A stretch of DNA of 64,000 nucleotides from Sulfurisphaera tokodaii str. 7 (GTDB lineage: Archaea > Thermoproteota > Thermoprotei_A > Sulfolobales > Sulfolobaceae), in contig NC_003106.2 of NCBI RefSeq assembly GCF_000011205.1, positions 1 to 64,000 on the forward strand, given 5' to 3'. Of the stretch, positions 19,420 to 28,900 are shown one piece after another. Position 1 is the first letter of the stretch, and the number at the start of each line of letters is the position of its first letter. The notes beneath the pieces are model-generated. The model had not been told where the DNA came from. It made no database searches and saw nothing but the letters and a program-made list of their open reading frames with translations. The position numbers and the translations under genes are program-made.

Positions 19420-20111
19420 AGAAAGTATATCTGTTTAAACTCAAGTTTAATACTCCTTACGGGCTTAGGGTAGGTGGACCTAAGGAAGATATAAGCACTC
19501 TCACCCCGCTAAAAATAGGTCAACATTACGTAATACCATCAAGCAGCTGGAAGGGAATATTCAGAAGGACTACTGAGGTCTTAATTACTAATCCGAACCA
19601 CTTTAGGGGTCATGAAGGTGAAGATGTTACAGACGATGGAAGCTTAGACGAATTGTTGGAAGCTAAGGGGTTAGAAAACAAAAATGATGAGAATGTGAGA
19701 AAGGAAAGGAAGAGATTTATTGCAATGTGGAACTGCCCGGTAGAAAGGCTTTATGGGAGCGAATATTTTGCATCCGCTGTAACATTTTCCGATACTTTAA
19801 TTGACGCTGAGATAAATCAGAGGACTCATGTAGTAATTGACAGGAAGACAAGGAAAAGTGAGGAAAAACACTTATATAGCGAGCAAATTGTAAACGTTAA
19901 TAGTGTTAGGGTCAAGGTTATAGTAAGGGATAGAATCGATGATTGGATTAAAACGCTAAAATTCCTCAGCGAATTTGGTACTTTTGTAGGCGGCGGAAAA
20001 TCTAGAGGGATAGGCTATGCAGTATTAGATTGGAAAGAGAGTGAATATGCAGAAGTTGATGGACTAACTAGAAAAATCATGTTTAAACCATTAGACGAAT
20101 TAAAGCTATAA
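19416..20111 (+). CDS. csm3: Csm3-like RAMP protein 5, last gene of the effector operon
   Basis: A 231-residue RAMP protein with YVIPSSSWKGIFRRTTE and the late loop GGGKSRGIGYA. The segment before the signature (ISTLTPLKIGQH) has no Asp at the catalytic position, so this copy probably does not cut RNA. A charged insert (residues 65-100) and one Cys-Pro (WNCPVERLYG) follow. It starts four bases inside the preceding gene. After its stop the sequence turns strongly AT-rich (TTTTTTGATTAG), consistent with transcription termination. Confidence 0.8.
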   Translation: MKKVYLFKLKFNTPYGLRVGGPKEDISTLTPLKIGQHYVIPSSSWKGIFRRTTEVLITNPNHFRGHEGEDVTDDGSLDELLEAKGLENKNDENVRKERKRFIAMWNCPVERLYGSEYFASAVTFSDTLIDAEINQRTHVVIDRKTRKSEEKHLYSEQIVNVNSVRVKVIVRDRIDDWIKTLKFLSEFGTFVGGGKSRGIGYAVLDWKESEYAEVDGLTRKIMFKPLDELKL

Positions 20112-20249
20112 TTTTTTGATTAGATATAAACAAAGAAAAGAATACAGTAAAAATACATAATTTAATATTGATAAGATAGTATTACTTTTAACTTCTTTTA
20201 TGTTATGTATGAAATTTCTTAAAAAATAATGTCGATTCTAAGTTAGTCA

Positions 20250-20274
20250 TCCTCAATTCCTTTGGGGATATATG
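20250..20274. repeat. Solitary CRISPR-repeat-like sequence downstream of the Csm operon
   Basis: TCAATTCCTTTGGGGAT matches the array repeat core at 16 of 17 positions, in the same orientation as the relic at 12076 and as array A. The flanks do not match. Together the two relics bracket the Csm operon. This may be a trace of recombination or chance. Confidence 0.4.
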
Positions 20275-20434
20275 CATTTGATTTTTAATTGCTTTTCTAT
20301 AATATTTTTGCTATTAGCTTTATAAGTTTTTTAGATGCCTTACTTAATCTTTTGATTTTCTCTGTTACTTTAGTTTTTATAACAATAATATATGTAGAAC
20401 TACATAGTTTTTAACTTAAGAATGATCCAGCTTT

Positions 20435-20679
20435 TTACCTTAACACCGCAGAGACACTCAGCCCTGGAATATACCATTCGTCACTCGATAGTGGCCTTAT
20501 TGATATGGTATTTCCGTCCCTGCTACACGTAAATAGCCTTATATCTAAGGGTTTATTGTTTAACATACCCTTGTAAAAGTCCCAGCTATGAGTGACTATT
20601 AATGTGTATAAGTATTTTGATTTAAATCTAACGACTCCTCAATCTTTAGTGGCTCTGTAATATTAACTTGTACTTTCAT
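20435..20679 (-). pseudogene. Remnant of a further RAMP (Cas7-like) gene
   Basis: From ATG 20679 the minus strand reads MKVQVNITEPLKIEE, the usual RAMP first strand. It then shifts frame near an AAAATAC run and continues KYLYTLIVTHSWDFYKGML and LFTCSRDGNTISIRPLSS. It ends soon after EWYIPGLSVSAVLR, which corresponds to the RAMP signature Y-I-P-G-S-S-x-K-G-x-L-R. A stop follows at once. It is a truncated, frameshifted N-terminal third of another RAMP gene, in opposite orientation to the operon. It suggests a second effector module once stood here. Confidence 0.55.
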
Positions 20680-20859
20680 ACTATAGTCCTATGAGCATAA
20701 ACTTATTAATTTTGCCTTACAGTCTCTTAAGTTTTCTTACGTCATTGTTTATGATAGCGTAATTTAAAAAGTAAGTACGAGTAATTCCTTTTAATTGAGA
20801 AAAAATTCTGTTCTAAGAATGCCCAAACTGTTTATAAACCTAGTCCCTACAATATATTT

Positions 20860-21369
20860 ATGGAAGGTTACTTAGATTATAAAAAGAATCCTAAGGAATA
20901 TGTTTATGCAAAGGTATATGAAAGCTTAGTTGAGGCCAGATTAGCTTTAGAGATGCTTAAAAGGGGTCTCCTAAAGAATGCATCAGCAAAAGCTTTTCTT
21001 TCTGTTAAATCTGCAGTAAGTGCTCTGTTAGTATCTAAGCTTAATGAGATTTTAAAAGGAAAGGATGAAAAGGAGCGTTCATGGTATGAAAACGTTGGTT
21101 ATTCTGCACCAACTACCGGACTTATAGGTATTGCAAAAGAATTTAAGAAGCTAGGTATTGATATTGAAAATGTCGTTAAGACTGCCCTCTTATTGCATAA
21201 GTTTTCTTATAACGGCTTCGATCCTAACTTCGTGGATTATAGAAATGAGGATGAAGTAGCGGATGACATTAGAGAAGTGATAGAATGGGTCTTAAACATA
21301 GATAAATACTTTAAAGATGTATGGGATGAGAAACTTGAGAAAGAAAGAGAAGAAATAAGAAAGGCTTAG
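20860..21369 (+). CDS. PaREP1-family protein
   Basis: A 169-residue helical protein whose middle (YVYAKVYESLVEARLALEML) has the layout of archaeal PaREP1 proteins, a HEPN-related family common as multicopy accessory genes in crenarchaea. There is no R-x4-6-H ribonuclease motif, so it is probably not an active HEPN RNase. The TATA-like TTTATAAACC lies about 27 bases before the ATG, suggesting leaderless transcription. Function is unknown. Its place between the effector operon and VapBC is typical of mobile accessory DNA. Confidence 0.7.
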   Translation: MEGYLDYKKNPKEYVYAKVYESLVEARLALEMLKRGLLKNASAKAFLSVKSAVSALLVSKLNEILKGKDEKERSWYENVGYSAPTTGLIGIAKEFKKLGIDIENVVKTALLLHKFSYNGFDPNFVDYRNEDEVADDIREVIEWVLNIDKYFKDVWDEKLEKEREEIRKA

Positions 21370-21508
21370 CTACTGATTCTATCAATTAGCCCCTACTACC
21401 AAAGCTTCCCTTGTTTTTAACGTAAATTTTTGCCGTGAGGTTTAAGGATCACAGACCATACTATGATTATGGAGTTAAACTTAAAAGTTTAACCAATGAG
21501 TTAAACTT

Positions 21509-21742
21509 ATGGAAACGATTACAAAAGTAAATAAGAAAGGTATAATAGTAATCCCTAAGGGAATAAGGGATGAAATTGGTTTAAAAGAGGGTGATGCAGT
21601 TAAAATAACGGTTGAAGGAAATAAGATAGTTATAGAAAAAATTGATCTGTGGGATAAGGTATGGAATTGCTGTAAAGGGTCTGCTGAAGAGGCAGAAAAG
21701 GAACTTGATGAGGAGGAAGGGGAATTTTGGAAGAGAAAATAA
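21509..21742 (+). CDS. vapB: VapB antitoxin with AbrB/SpoVT fold
   Basis: Seventy-seven residues. The first 45 form a swapped-hairpin AbrB domain (KVNKKGIIVIPKGIRDEIGL, then EGNKIVIEKI). The acidic C-terminus (AEEAEKELDEEEG) should occupy the toxin active site. It overlaps the following vapC by 16 bases. A repeated GAGTTAAACTT element (21470-21508) lies just before the ATG and could be its operator. Confidence 0.85.
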   Translation: METITKVNKKGIIVIPKGIRDEIGLKEGDAVKITVEGNKIVIEKIDLWDKVWNCCKGSAEEAEKELDEEEGEFWKRK

Positions 21743-22158
21743 TTATCGATACTTATGCGTTACTTGCAATGGCTTTTGGAGAGCTTACGGAAAGAGGAAA
21801 GGAAATTATGCTCAGAATTAAAGATAGAAAAATAGAGGGCATAATTACGTCTACCGTTGCTTATGAGTTTACAGTACATTGGTTTCGCGGAAGAATTCCA
21901 GCATTAAAATCTCTTGATGAGGTAAAGAGTTTTCTTAATTCGTACTTCAAGATTGTTGAGCTTTCAGTAGATGATTTCTTAGAAAGTGCAAGAATTAAGA
22001 GTGAAGGAGATAAAATTGTTTCGTTAAAAGGGAGAAAACTAAGTATAGTGGATTCGACATTAATACAAACAGCTAAAAAGCTGGGGTTAAAGATTTTGAG
22101 CGGTGATAAGGACTTAACTTTAGTTGCAACTAAAATGGGAATAGAAGTTATCTGGTAG
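21727..22158 (+). CDS. vapC: VapC toxin, PIN-domain RNase
   Basis: A complete 143-residue PIN domain. IIDTYALLAM carries the first Asp, TSTVAYEFTVHW the Glu, and SIVDSTLIQTAKK with SGDKDLT the other acidic residues. It should cleave RNA when freed from the adjacent AbrB-type VapB. Its last codons (GIEVIW) fall in the first copy of a 23-bp direct repeat. Confidence 0.85.
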   Translation: MEEKIIIDTYALLAMAFGELTERGKEIMLRIKDRKIEGIITSTVAYEFTVHWFRGRIPALKSLDEVKSFLNSYFKIVELSVDDFLESARIKSEGDKIVSLKGRKLSIVDSTLIQTAKKLGLKILSGDKDLTLVATKMGIEVIW

Positions 22159-22223
22159 TTCACCGTCACCGGCAAACCTAAATCTCTATTGGGCTTCACA
22201 TAGAAGTTATCTGGTAGTTCACC
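22141..22223. repeat. Direct repeat at the vapC stop codon
   Basis: A segment of about 23 bp beginning ATAGAAGTTATCTGGTAG and running through TTCACC occurs at 22141-22164 and again at 22200-22223, 59 bases apart. The first copy contains the end and stop of vapC. The spacer between the copies holds no gene. A local duplication or a past insertion/excision footprint would explain it. Confidence 0.6.
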
Positions 22224-22407
22224 TAAGCGAATTCTAACTAGTACCACTTAAGCTATTCCTCAAAATCACAAAGGATAGCTGAATCTCCTACGGTTGTAAA
22301 CTTAGCTTTGTTAGAGGCGATAGCATATAGTGCCTTAAATCACATTAATTTTACGTATATTTTATAGAAATATATATTTAAAATAGTATTCCTTATATCA
22401 TTTAATT

Positions 22408-23790
22408 ATGAAATGTTTAGTTTATATAGCGGGGGACGTAACTTCATATACAACTACTAATTATGAATTTGAAGGTAAGGAATTTAACACATTTTTCTCA
22501 GCCCACGCCTTAGCTAAACTCTTAGACCCACAAAAAATAGTAGCACTATTGCCAGATAGCCTAGTAATTCATGACAATTCCACAGCACAAGATCTCCCTA
22601 CTCTAATAAAGGGATATAAGAAAATGATATTGACTAGGAGTAATCAGCTGTTTAAAGACGAGAATATGAAAAAAGACATAGAAGACTTCGTTAACAAAAT
22701 TGACGTCAGAGTAATACCTAATGTGGGTAGCGGGCAAGCCTATTATGTTAACAAAGAAGGTGACCTATTAGCAGAGGGGCAGAGGTATAAGAGGATACCA
22801 TATTATAAGGAAAGGTCTCCGATCTTTATCTTCAATGTGATTTATTCAATATTCAACGAGCTGAACGAATCCTGCGACGAGATAATAGTTGACTTAACCC
22901 ACGGTACTAACGTGTTAGTATCTGCCACTATGGCTGTTGGATCCATTTTCAATTGCCGTTTTGTAGCTGCACCAATAATGGGGGCTCCGGGGAATAAGGT
23001 ATCAGTAGTTGAGTTAACAGAAATCGTTAAAGCTATGAAGGATTCCCTAGCAATAACTTATTCCATAGAGAAAGTAGATGAGAGATACTTCAGAGATTAC
23101 AGCGTAACCCTTAAGAAGTTAAACCCCAGTGAATTTAAGGAAATGAAAGAATTAATAGAAAGGATCAAATCAGATGACCCAAACAAGGTTATTAGCCTTC
23201 TGAAAAATTTAAGGAACGGTTTCGCTATAGAAGGTGTGAGAGTAATGAGAGAATTAGAAAACTATATCACAGGGTTAGAAAACGACTTAAATTCACTTTC
23301 TAAGGCTTATAACGAATGGTACAACCACTCCTATTTCGAAAAAGAGAGTAGAATAGTCCTCTCACACTTCTATTCTACTCTTAGAGTCAAGGACTTAATC
23401 TATAGCGGAAATGACTTAGAAGTTTTAGAGAAAATTTTAGATTTATATATAAAAGTAGGCTATTACGATAAGGCAATATCGTTAGCTAGAGAACTTCCTG
23501 TGGCATTTTGTCTTAATTCCAGAGGCGGTGGCGTATATAGTGATGATGATAAAAATTATACGGAATGCGATAATATTGTTACCGAGTACCTTAAGAAGAG
23601 TAGTATAGTTCAATTTAGAAATGCACTAATGCACGGAAGCCTTTCCAAAGCTCTGAACACCGAAGTAAAAGACGGTGGAATAAATTTAAAAAATGAGGTT
23701 AAATTATCTGCAATAGAGAAATATATTGTGCAAAACTTAAAGAAGGATTACTTGGAAGCAAAGAACAAGGTAATAAATACAAAGACTTAA
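22408..23790 (+). CDS. csx1: Csx1, CARF-HEPN ribonuclease
   Basis: A 460-residue protein with the familiar Sulfolobales Csx1 pattern from the first residues (MKCLVYIAGDVTSYTTTNYE). The CARF domain contains DLTHGTNVLVSATM (residues 162-175), the ligand-binding loop for cyclic tetra-adenylate. The C-terminal HEPN domain has RNALMH (R404 to H409), the R-x4-H active site. On binding cA4 made by Cas10 it should cut RNA without sequence preference. It has its own promoter region and lies 2.3 kb after the Csm operon. The family match is strong over the whole length. Confidence 0.95.
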   Translation: MKCLVYIAGDVTSYTTTNYEFEGKEFNTFFSAHALAKLLDPQKIVALLPDSLVIHDNSTAQDLPTLIKGYKKMILTRSNQLFKDENMKKDIEDFVNKIDVRVIPNVGSGQAYYVNKEGDLLAEGQRYKRIPYYKERSPIFIFNVIYSIFNELNESCDEIIVDLTHGTNVLVSATMAVGSIFNCRFVAAPIMGAPGNKVSVVELTEIVKAMKDSLAITYSIEKVDERYFRDYSVTLKKLNPSEFKEMKELIERIKSDDPNKVISLLKNLRNGFAIEGVRVMRELENYITGLENDLNSLSKAYNEWYNHSYFEKESRIVLSHFYSTLRVKDLIYSGNDLEVLEKILDLYIKVGYYDKAISLARELPVAFCLNSRGGGVYSDDDKNYTECDNIVTEYLKKSSIVQFRNALMHGSLSKALNTEVKDGGINLKNEVKLSAIEKYIVQNLKKDYLEAKNKVINTKT

Positions 23791-24045
23791 ATAGTGTGAA
23801 ATTAAATGCTAGCTTATATACAAACAAAAAATACTTATAGTTTTAAGAATTACTTTTTTAACATTTAGACGCACCGATTCCCTATATAAAACATACTACT
23901 CAGATCTATATTATATATACAGCTACACCTGACCTCCTTGGGATTTAGAGTTCGTGAGGTAGCCTATCTTCCTTTAAATTAAAAAGTTGGGTTTAATGAC
24001 GATTATGCCGTTGTCAGCAGTTTCCGATAAGTCGTGAAGTTTATA

Positions 24046-25146
24046 CTATTTGATATCATTCAACATTCCTAGTCCTTTTAACGCTATTAAATAGGCCGAG
24101 GCTATGTGTCTGTCAAACCCTTTTTCCCTCATTGCCCTATCATGCTCTTCAGAGTTAGTAGTACCCTTGGGATTGACCAATACGACGTTAAATCCTAGCC
24201 TTAAAGATTTAATAACACCATGAGTTAGTAACTGCTTCTTAGCGAAACGCGTTATTTTCCTATTACCACTCTTACTCCTTGTGAACTTCCTTTTCTTAAC
24301 TAGGAATAAGTCTTCAAATACAACATAATCAACACCAATCCTTGAGAGGAACTCCAGAGCGTTAGATAAAGCGTTTAATCGTAAAGCCCTAGCTTTCACT
24401 TTCGGAAAACCTGGCCTAGTAACATCTGAATACCAAAAAGTTCTAGTAGTAATAACTTTACCATCCTTGTTAATTACAACAACGTTCAGTCTGTCACTAT
24501 TTAAATCAAAACCAGCAATCAAACCATAACCAGCTGGTTTCAGCGAAGAGAAGTGTTTCAAGTACAACCATACTGGTACTTGGAGGTGGATCATGGGCTT
24601 TTCCTTAAAACTAATTACAGCACCGTAACCCTCCTCCTTCCTTTGAGATAAATCCTCCAACTCCTTAAGCAATGGTAAGTACTCCTTACCAAAATAAGCT
24701 TTCCCAAAAATCCACTCCTTATTCCACGGGTCTCTAACCTTAATTAACACGTGGTCTTCTAAAACGTGGAACTTCACATTCCTATTACCCTTATCAGCTT
24801 TGTTCCCCCTACTCCCAAACCAGAACTTTCTAATCCTTGCGTGAATCATCTCACCCCTATTTTCCTCCCTTTCTAACAAACCATCAATAATTGTCTTAGC
24901 TTGCTTTAAAGCTGTTTCGAGATAATTCGGTAAGAGGTTGTAAAACTCCTTGGTTAACTCATCTATACTCTTCCCGTCAAACAATGGCCTAATAGTACTC
25001 TTGACTACTTGCGAGTAGGCCTTGGCAATCCTAACGACTCTCTCCTTATCTTCGAAATTTACCTTGCCATTTATTGTAACAAATTGGAAGTGTTCTAGGG
25101 CTTCTTTTGAGCCTATCAGTTTATTCGTCATCTGGTAGGATGACAA
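24046..25146 (-). CDS. TnpB-like (IS605 OrfB) RuvC nuclease without zinc ribbon
   Basis: A 366-residue protein from TTG 25146, overlapping the small AbrB-like gene upstream. The RuvC residues are present: D in GFDLNSDRLNVVV, E in YVVFEDLFL, and D in GFDRHIASAYLIALK. The zinc-ribbon CxxC pairs normally found between the last two motifs in TnpB are absent. The region has NPKGTTNSEEHDRAMREKG instead, with no Cys. There is no TnpA next to it and no obvious transposon end hairpin. It may be a stand-alone or domesticated TnpB; guide-RNA-directed cleavage would have to be shown. Confidence 0.75.
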   Translation of the reverse strand: MSSYQMTNKLIGSKEALEHFQFVTINGKVNFEDKERVVRIAKAYSQVVKSTIRPLFDGKSIDELTKEFYNLLPNYLETALKQAKTIIDGLLEREENRGEMIHARIRKFWFGSRGNKADKGNRNVKFHVLEDHVLIKVRDPWNKEWIFGKAYFGKEYLPLLKELEDLSQRKEEGYGAVISFKEKPMIHLQVPVWLYLKHFSSLKPAGYGLIAGFDLNSDRLNVVVINKDGKVITTRTFWYSDVTRPGFPKVKARALRLNALSNALEFLSRIGVDYVVFEDLFLVKKRKFTRSKSGNRKITRFAKKQLLTHGVIKSLRLGFNVVLVNPKGTTNSEEHDRAMREKGFDRHIASAYLIALKGLGMLNDIK

Positions 25147-25282
25147 TTACTATCACCTCTTTGCCGTACAATTTTTCACCCTTTTCTCTAATCTTTGCAG
25201 GTATTGTTATCCCATACCTCTTGTTCCCGTATTTATCCGTACCGTAACTAATGACAGTTGACTTGAAAACTATTTGCTCCAT
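25121..25282 (-). CDS. 53-aa AbrB/SpoVT-like protein upstream of the TnpB-like gene
   Basis: ATG 25282 opens a short frame, beginning MEQIVFKSTVISYG and then RYGITIPAKIREKGEKLYG, with the usual swapped-hairpin pattern of AbrB-type DNA-binding proteins. Its stop lies at 25121-25123, inside the TnpB-like gene, so the two are translated from one message. A TTTATAA box at about 25303 gives a leaderless promoter. It could autoregulate the pair or bind the element ends. Confidence 0.65.
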   Translation of the reverse strand: MEQIVFKSTVISYGTDKYGNKRYGITIPAKIREKGEKLYGKEVIVIVILPDDE

Positions 25283-25330
25283 ATTCGATTATTAGCAATA
25301 AAGTTTATAAGTTTTAATGCTAACATTAAA

Positions 25331-25513
25331 GTAGAGGGTACCACTATGAACTCTATGAGCAATGTGAGGGGGAGGAAGGTACTCAATGATACTTTCCGTG
25401 TCCTCGAAGGGAGTTAGTCCCGTAGACGGCATGGGGAGGAATATAAGGGGTATGAGGACGAGAGGTTGAATACAAATTCATGAAACCTCAATGAAAGTCC
25501 GACCCCTAATTTC
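25331..25513. ncRNA. GC-rich, possibly structured RNA locus beside the TnpB-like gene
   Basis: This stretch is far richer in G and C than its surroundings and has no good reading frame. Short self-complementary pieces are visible. GGAAGGTA pairs with TACTTTCC around an 8-base loop, GGGA with TCCC around GTTAG, and GTCCTC near 25408 with GAGGAC near 25453. A TATA-like TTTATAAG about 25 bases upstream would fit plus-strand transcription. It may be a guide or regulatory RNA for the neighbouring TnpB-like protein, or an independent ncRNA. The proposal rests on base composition and hairpins only. Confidence 0.35.
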
Positions 25514-25523
25514 ACACCCAGTT

Positions 25524-25905
25524 TCAAATGAAAAATGTAAGTGATACTACAGACTTGTACTTATTTTCTTTAGCACTGATTTCATTAAATACTTTACTAG
25601 CCACAATAGAAATTCCTCTCATTTTACTTTCTAAGTACTCGCTGATTTCCCTTATCTCTATTCCTTTCAAGTAAAAGTAGGCTTTAGGAATTGGTATTAA
25701 GCACTCAATAATTAATAACCTTAGTAGTGTGTTTTAAATCCGTAATAGGTCTACTTCCTATTCCTATACTTTCCACTTCCTTAAAGAACTCCCCCTTCTC
25801 AATACCCATCATAGCTAAAGCTGTCCTATAAAGAATGCCTTTTTCCAACTCGGATATGTTTTCTCAACTACTTGATACAACAACAGCTTCAATATGAGAT
25901 ATAGT
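25524..25905 (-). pseudogene. Broken gene of unknown family
   Basis: Two coherent protein fragments lie in different frames. The first reads ISELEKGILYRTALAMMGIE and continues through FFKEVESIGIGSRPITDLK, with a stop just before it. The second reads LLIIECLIPIPKAYFYLKGI and ends at a TGA at 25524. At least one frameshift and one nonsense codon separate them from an intact gene. I do not recognise the family. It borders the trailer end of CRISPR array A. Confidence 0.4.
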
Positions 25906-25932
25906 TAATATAAAACAAAATGAAATCAATAT

Positions 25933-28900
25933 CTTTCAATTCATTTTTGGAATCATAGCAAAGAGAAAAGACACTGGAACAGCTCGAAAAGTTCAGCTTT
26001 CAATTCCTTTTGGGATTCATCTGTTAGTCGGTCTATGAATTTCGTGGTAAACGCAAAATCTTTCAATTCCTTTTGGGATTCATCTATCATATTTCATCAT
26101 TTTCTTTCACTAACAAATATATTCTTTCAATTCCTTTTGGGATTCATCGGTGAGGTCAAAGAATTAGAGAGTTGGCAATTATATAGTACTTTCAATTCCT
26201 TTTGGGATTCATCCAGCTGACGTAGCCTCTGAGTTAGCTTTCCAGAAATATCTCTTTCAATTCCTTTTGGGATTCATCTATAATAAAGCCCTGGGAAAGG
26301 ACAGACCCGATATTTTTCGCTTTCAATTCCTTTTGGGATTCATCAGGACATTTGAGTATCTATAATATTCCAGAGCCAAGAGTCTTTCAATTCCTTTTGG
26401 GATTCATCTTGCTCAGCCTCATCAAATTTCTTCCTTTTCAATAACTTTCAATTCCTTTTGGGATTCATCTCAATTGTTTTCTTCAATTGTTTTTCTTCAG
26501 ACATTTACTTTCAATTCCTTTTGGGATTCATCACCAATTCGGCTGGAGACATACTGGTGCAGGAGGATTCTTTCAATTCCTTTTGGGATTCATCAATCCC
26601 TGATTCAAGAACTATTGAGGAATTACTTCATAGCTTTCAATTCCTTTTGGGATTCATCGTAGTTGGTTCTTGAGTATCCTTACATATTCATCTATCTTTC
26701 AATTCCTTTTGGGATTCATCTTGGCGTAACAATATTTGCTACTAACTTAGGTATTAATCTTTCAATTCCTTTTGGGATTCATCGATTATCAATGACAATT
26801 CACAGACTTGCTAATTTCAAACTTTCAATTCCTTTTGGGATTCATCATAGTTAATCCTCTTTGTAGCAAAACTACTTTTAAATTCATTTCTTTCAATTCC
26901 TTTTGGGATTCATCACAATGGAACTTCTGAAACTCAACTCGTTGGATTAGTACTTTCAATTCCTTTTGGGATTCATCAAGAACGAAATACGTGAGAACGG
27001 TTTTAGTATATATGTATCTTTCAATTCCTTTTGGGATTCATCTATCAAATGTATGCCTATAGACGAATAATGAGATTAGTCTTTCAATTCCTTTTGGGAT
27101 TCATCTTTGTTTAGGACTTCTTCTAGTTCTGATCCTCCAAAAATTCAATTCCTTTTGGGATTCATCCACAACTTAAATATAAATATGCATTAAATGAAAT
27201 TTCTAACTTTCAATTCCTTTTGGGATTCATCAATGCGTCTGCAATAACTACGTTATCCCTCTTCTGTACCTCTTTCAATTCCTTTTGGGATTCATCTCTT
27301 TTGAGTTTATTAATTCTTCTTTTAAGTTCTTTAACCTTTCAATTCCTTTTGGGATTCATCCCATTGAAATGCAAAAAGGTATGATAAAGACTCAAGCTAC
27401 TTTCAATTCCTTTTGGGATTCATCAACAGTTCCCCAGTTCTCAGGCCCGTTTCAACTAATAATCTTTCAATTCCTTTTGGGATTCATCCAGAGATATTAT
27501 TTAACATATGTCGCTCCAGATCTTAACTTTCAATTCCTTTTGGGATTCATCTGCGACCACCAACGCGTTAGCCGTTTACAGACTGCCCTCCTTTCAATTC
27601 CTTTTGGGATTCATCACGACTACAACAAGATACTACAAAAGTTGACAGAGATATTCTTTCAATTCCTTTTGGGATTCATCTTGTCTCTATGATTTCATGA
27701 ATCGCATCTCTTAGTTTTGCTTTCAATTCCTTTTGGGATTCATCATAAATGGTTTTCAGTTCCCTTAACGTTCATTTTTTGTACTTTCAATTCCTTTTGG
27801 GATTCATCCTGCTATTCTTGCTGAGAAACTCGATTTAGCGGATATAGCAATCTTTCAATTCCTTTTGGGATTCATCGAACCTCCCGAAACACTCAAAGTT
27901 AAGAAGACTAAACCCTTTCAATTCCTTTTGGGATTCATCTTATAAATGTTGTATTAATAACTAGCTGACCGTTATACCCTTTCAATTCCTTTTGGGATTC
28001 ATCAACACCACAATGTTATGTCGCTATGGGAGAATATAAGGCTTTCAATTCCTTTTGGGATTCATCTTTGAGACATTAACACTCTGTACACCAGACAGAG
28101 TAACCTTCTTTCAATTCCTTTTGGGATTCATCTGAATTTCTTCACTCCAGAAAAGATAAATACTACCTTTCAATTCCTTTTGGGATTCATCGAGAAAAAA
28201 TAAATCCTTTAAAACTGACCTCCTCCCTCCTTCCTTTCAATTCCTTTTGGGATTCATCATAAGGAGCTTAAGGAGAGGATAGTAAAGGAGTACTTTCAAT
28301 TCCTTTTGGGATTCATCGTGGGCATGAACTTTCTACGCCACGCATTGAGGATATAACTTTCAATTCCTTTTGGGATTCATCTGAAGCTGGTGCTTACGGC
28401 TACCTCTGTGAGCATGTAAACTTTCAATTCCTTTTGGGATTCATCTAGAAGATATAGAGCAAAATGTAAATAAAGAAGATTTCTTTCAATTCCTTTTGGG
28501 ATTCATCCTTACTCATCTTCCTTCACCTCCATGTCGAATGATCTTTCAATTCCTTTTGGGATTCATCATATAACAGGGAAACCGAAGAAATTTGGAGTAG
28601 ACTCTTTCAATTCCTTTTGGGATTCATCTTCTGTTGATTTTTTCTTCTTCCATTTTGCGATCACCTTTCCTTTCAATTCCTTTTGGGATTCATCAACAGT
28701 GGAAGGTTTACCTACAAGCTCTGCTTTACCACGCTTTCAATTCCTTTTGGGATTCATCACCCAGATCCGCTTTACATAGAGGCTGTCGAAATAAACGCTT
28801 TCAATTCCTTTTGGGATTCATCATTCTACTAATGGTGCAGGGAATATTGTGGAATTTGTATACTTTCAATTCCTTTTGGGATTCATCATCATTATGCCCA

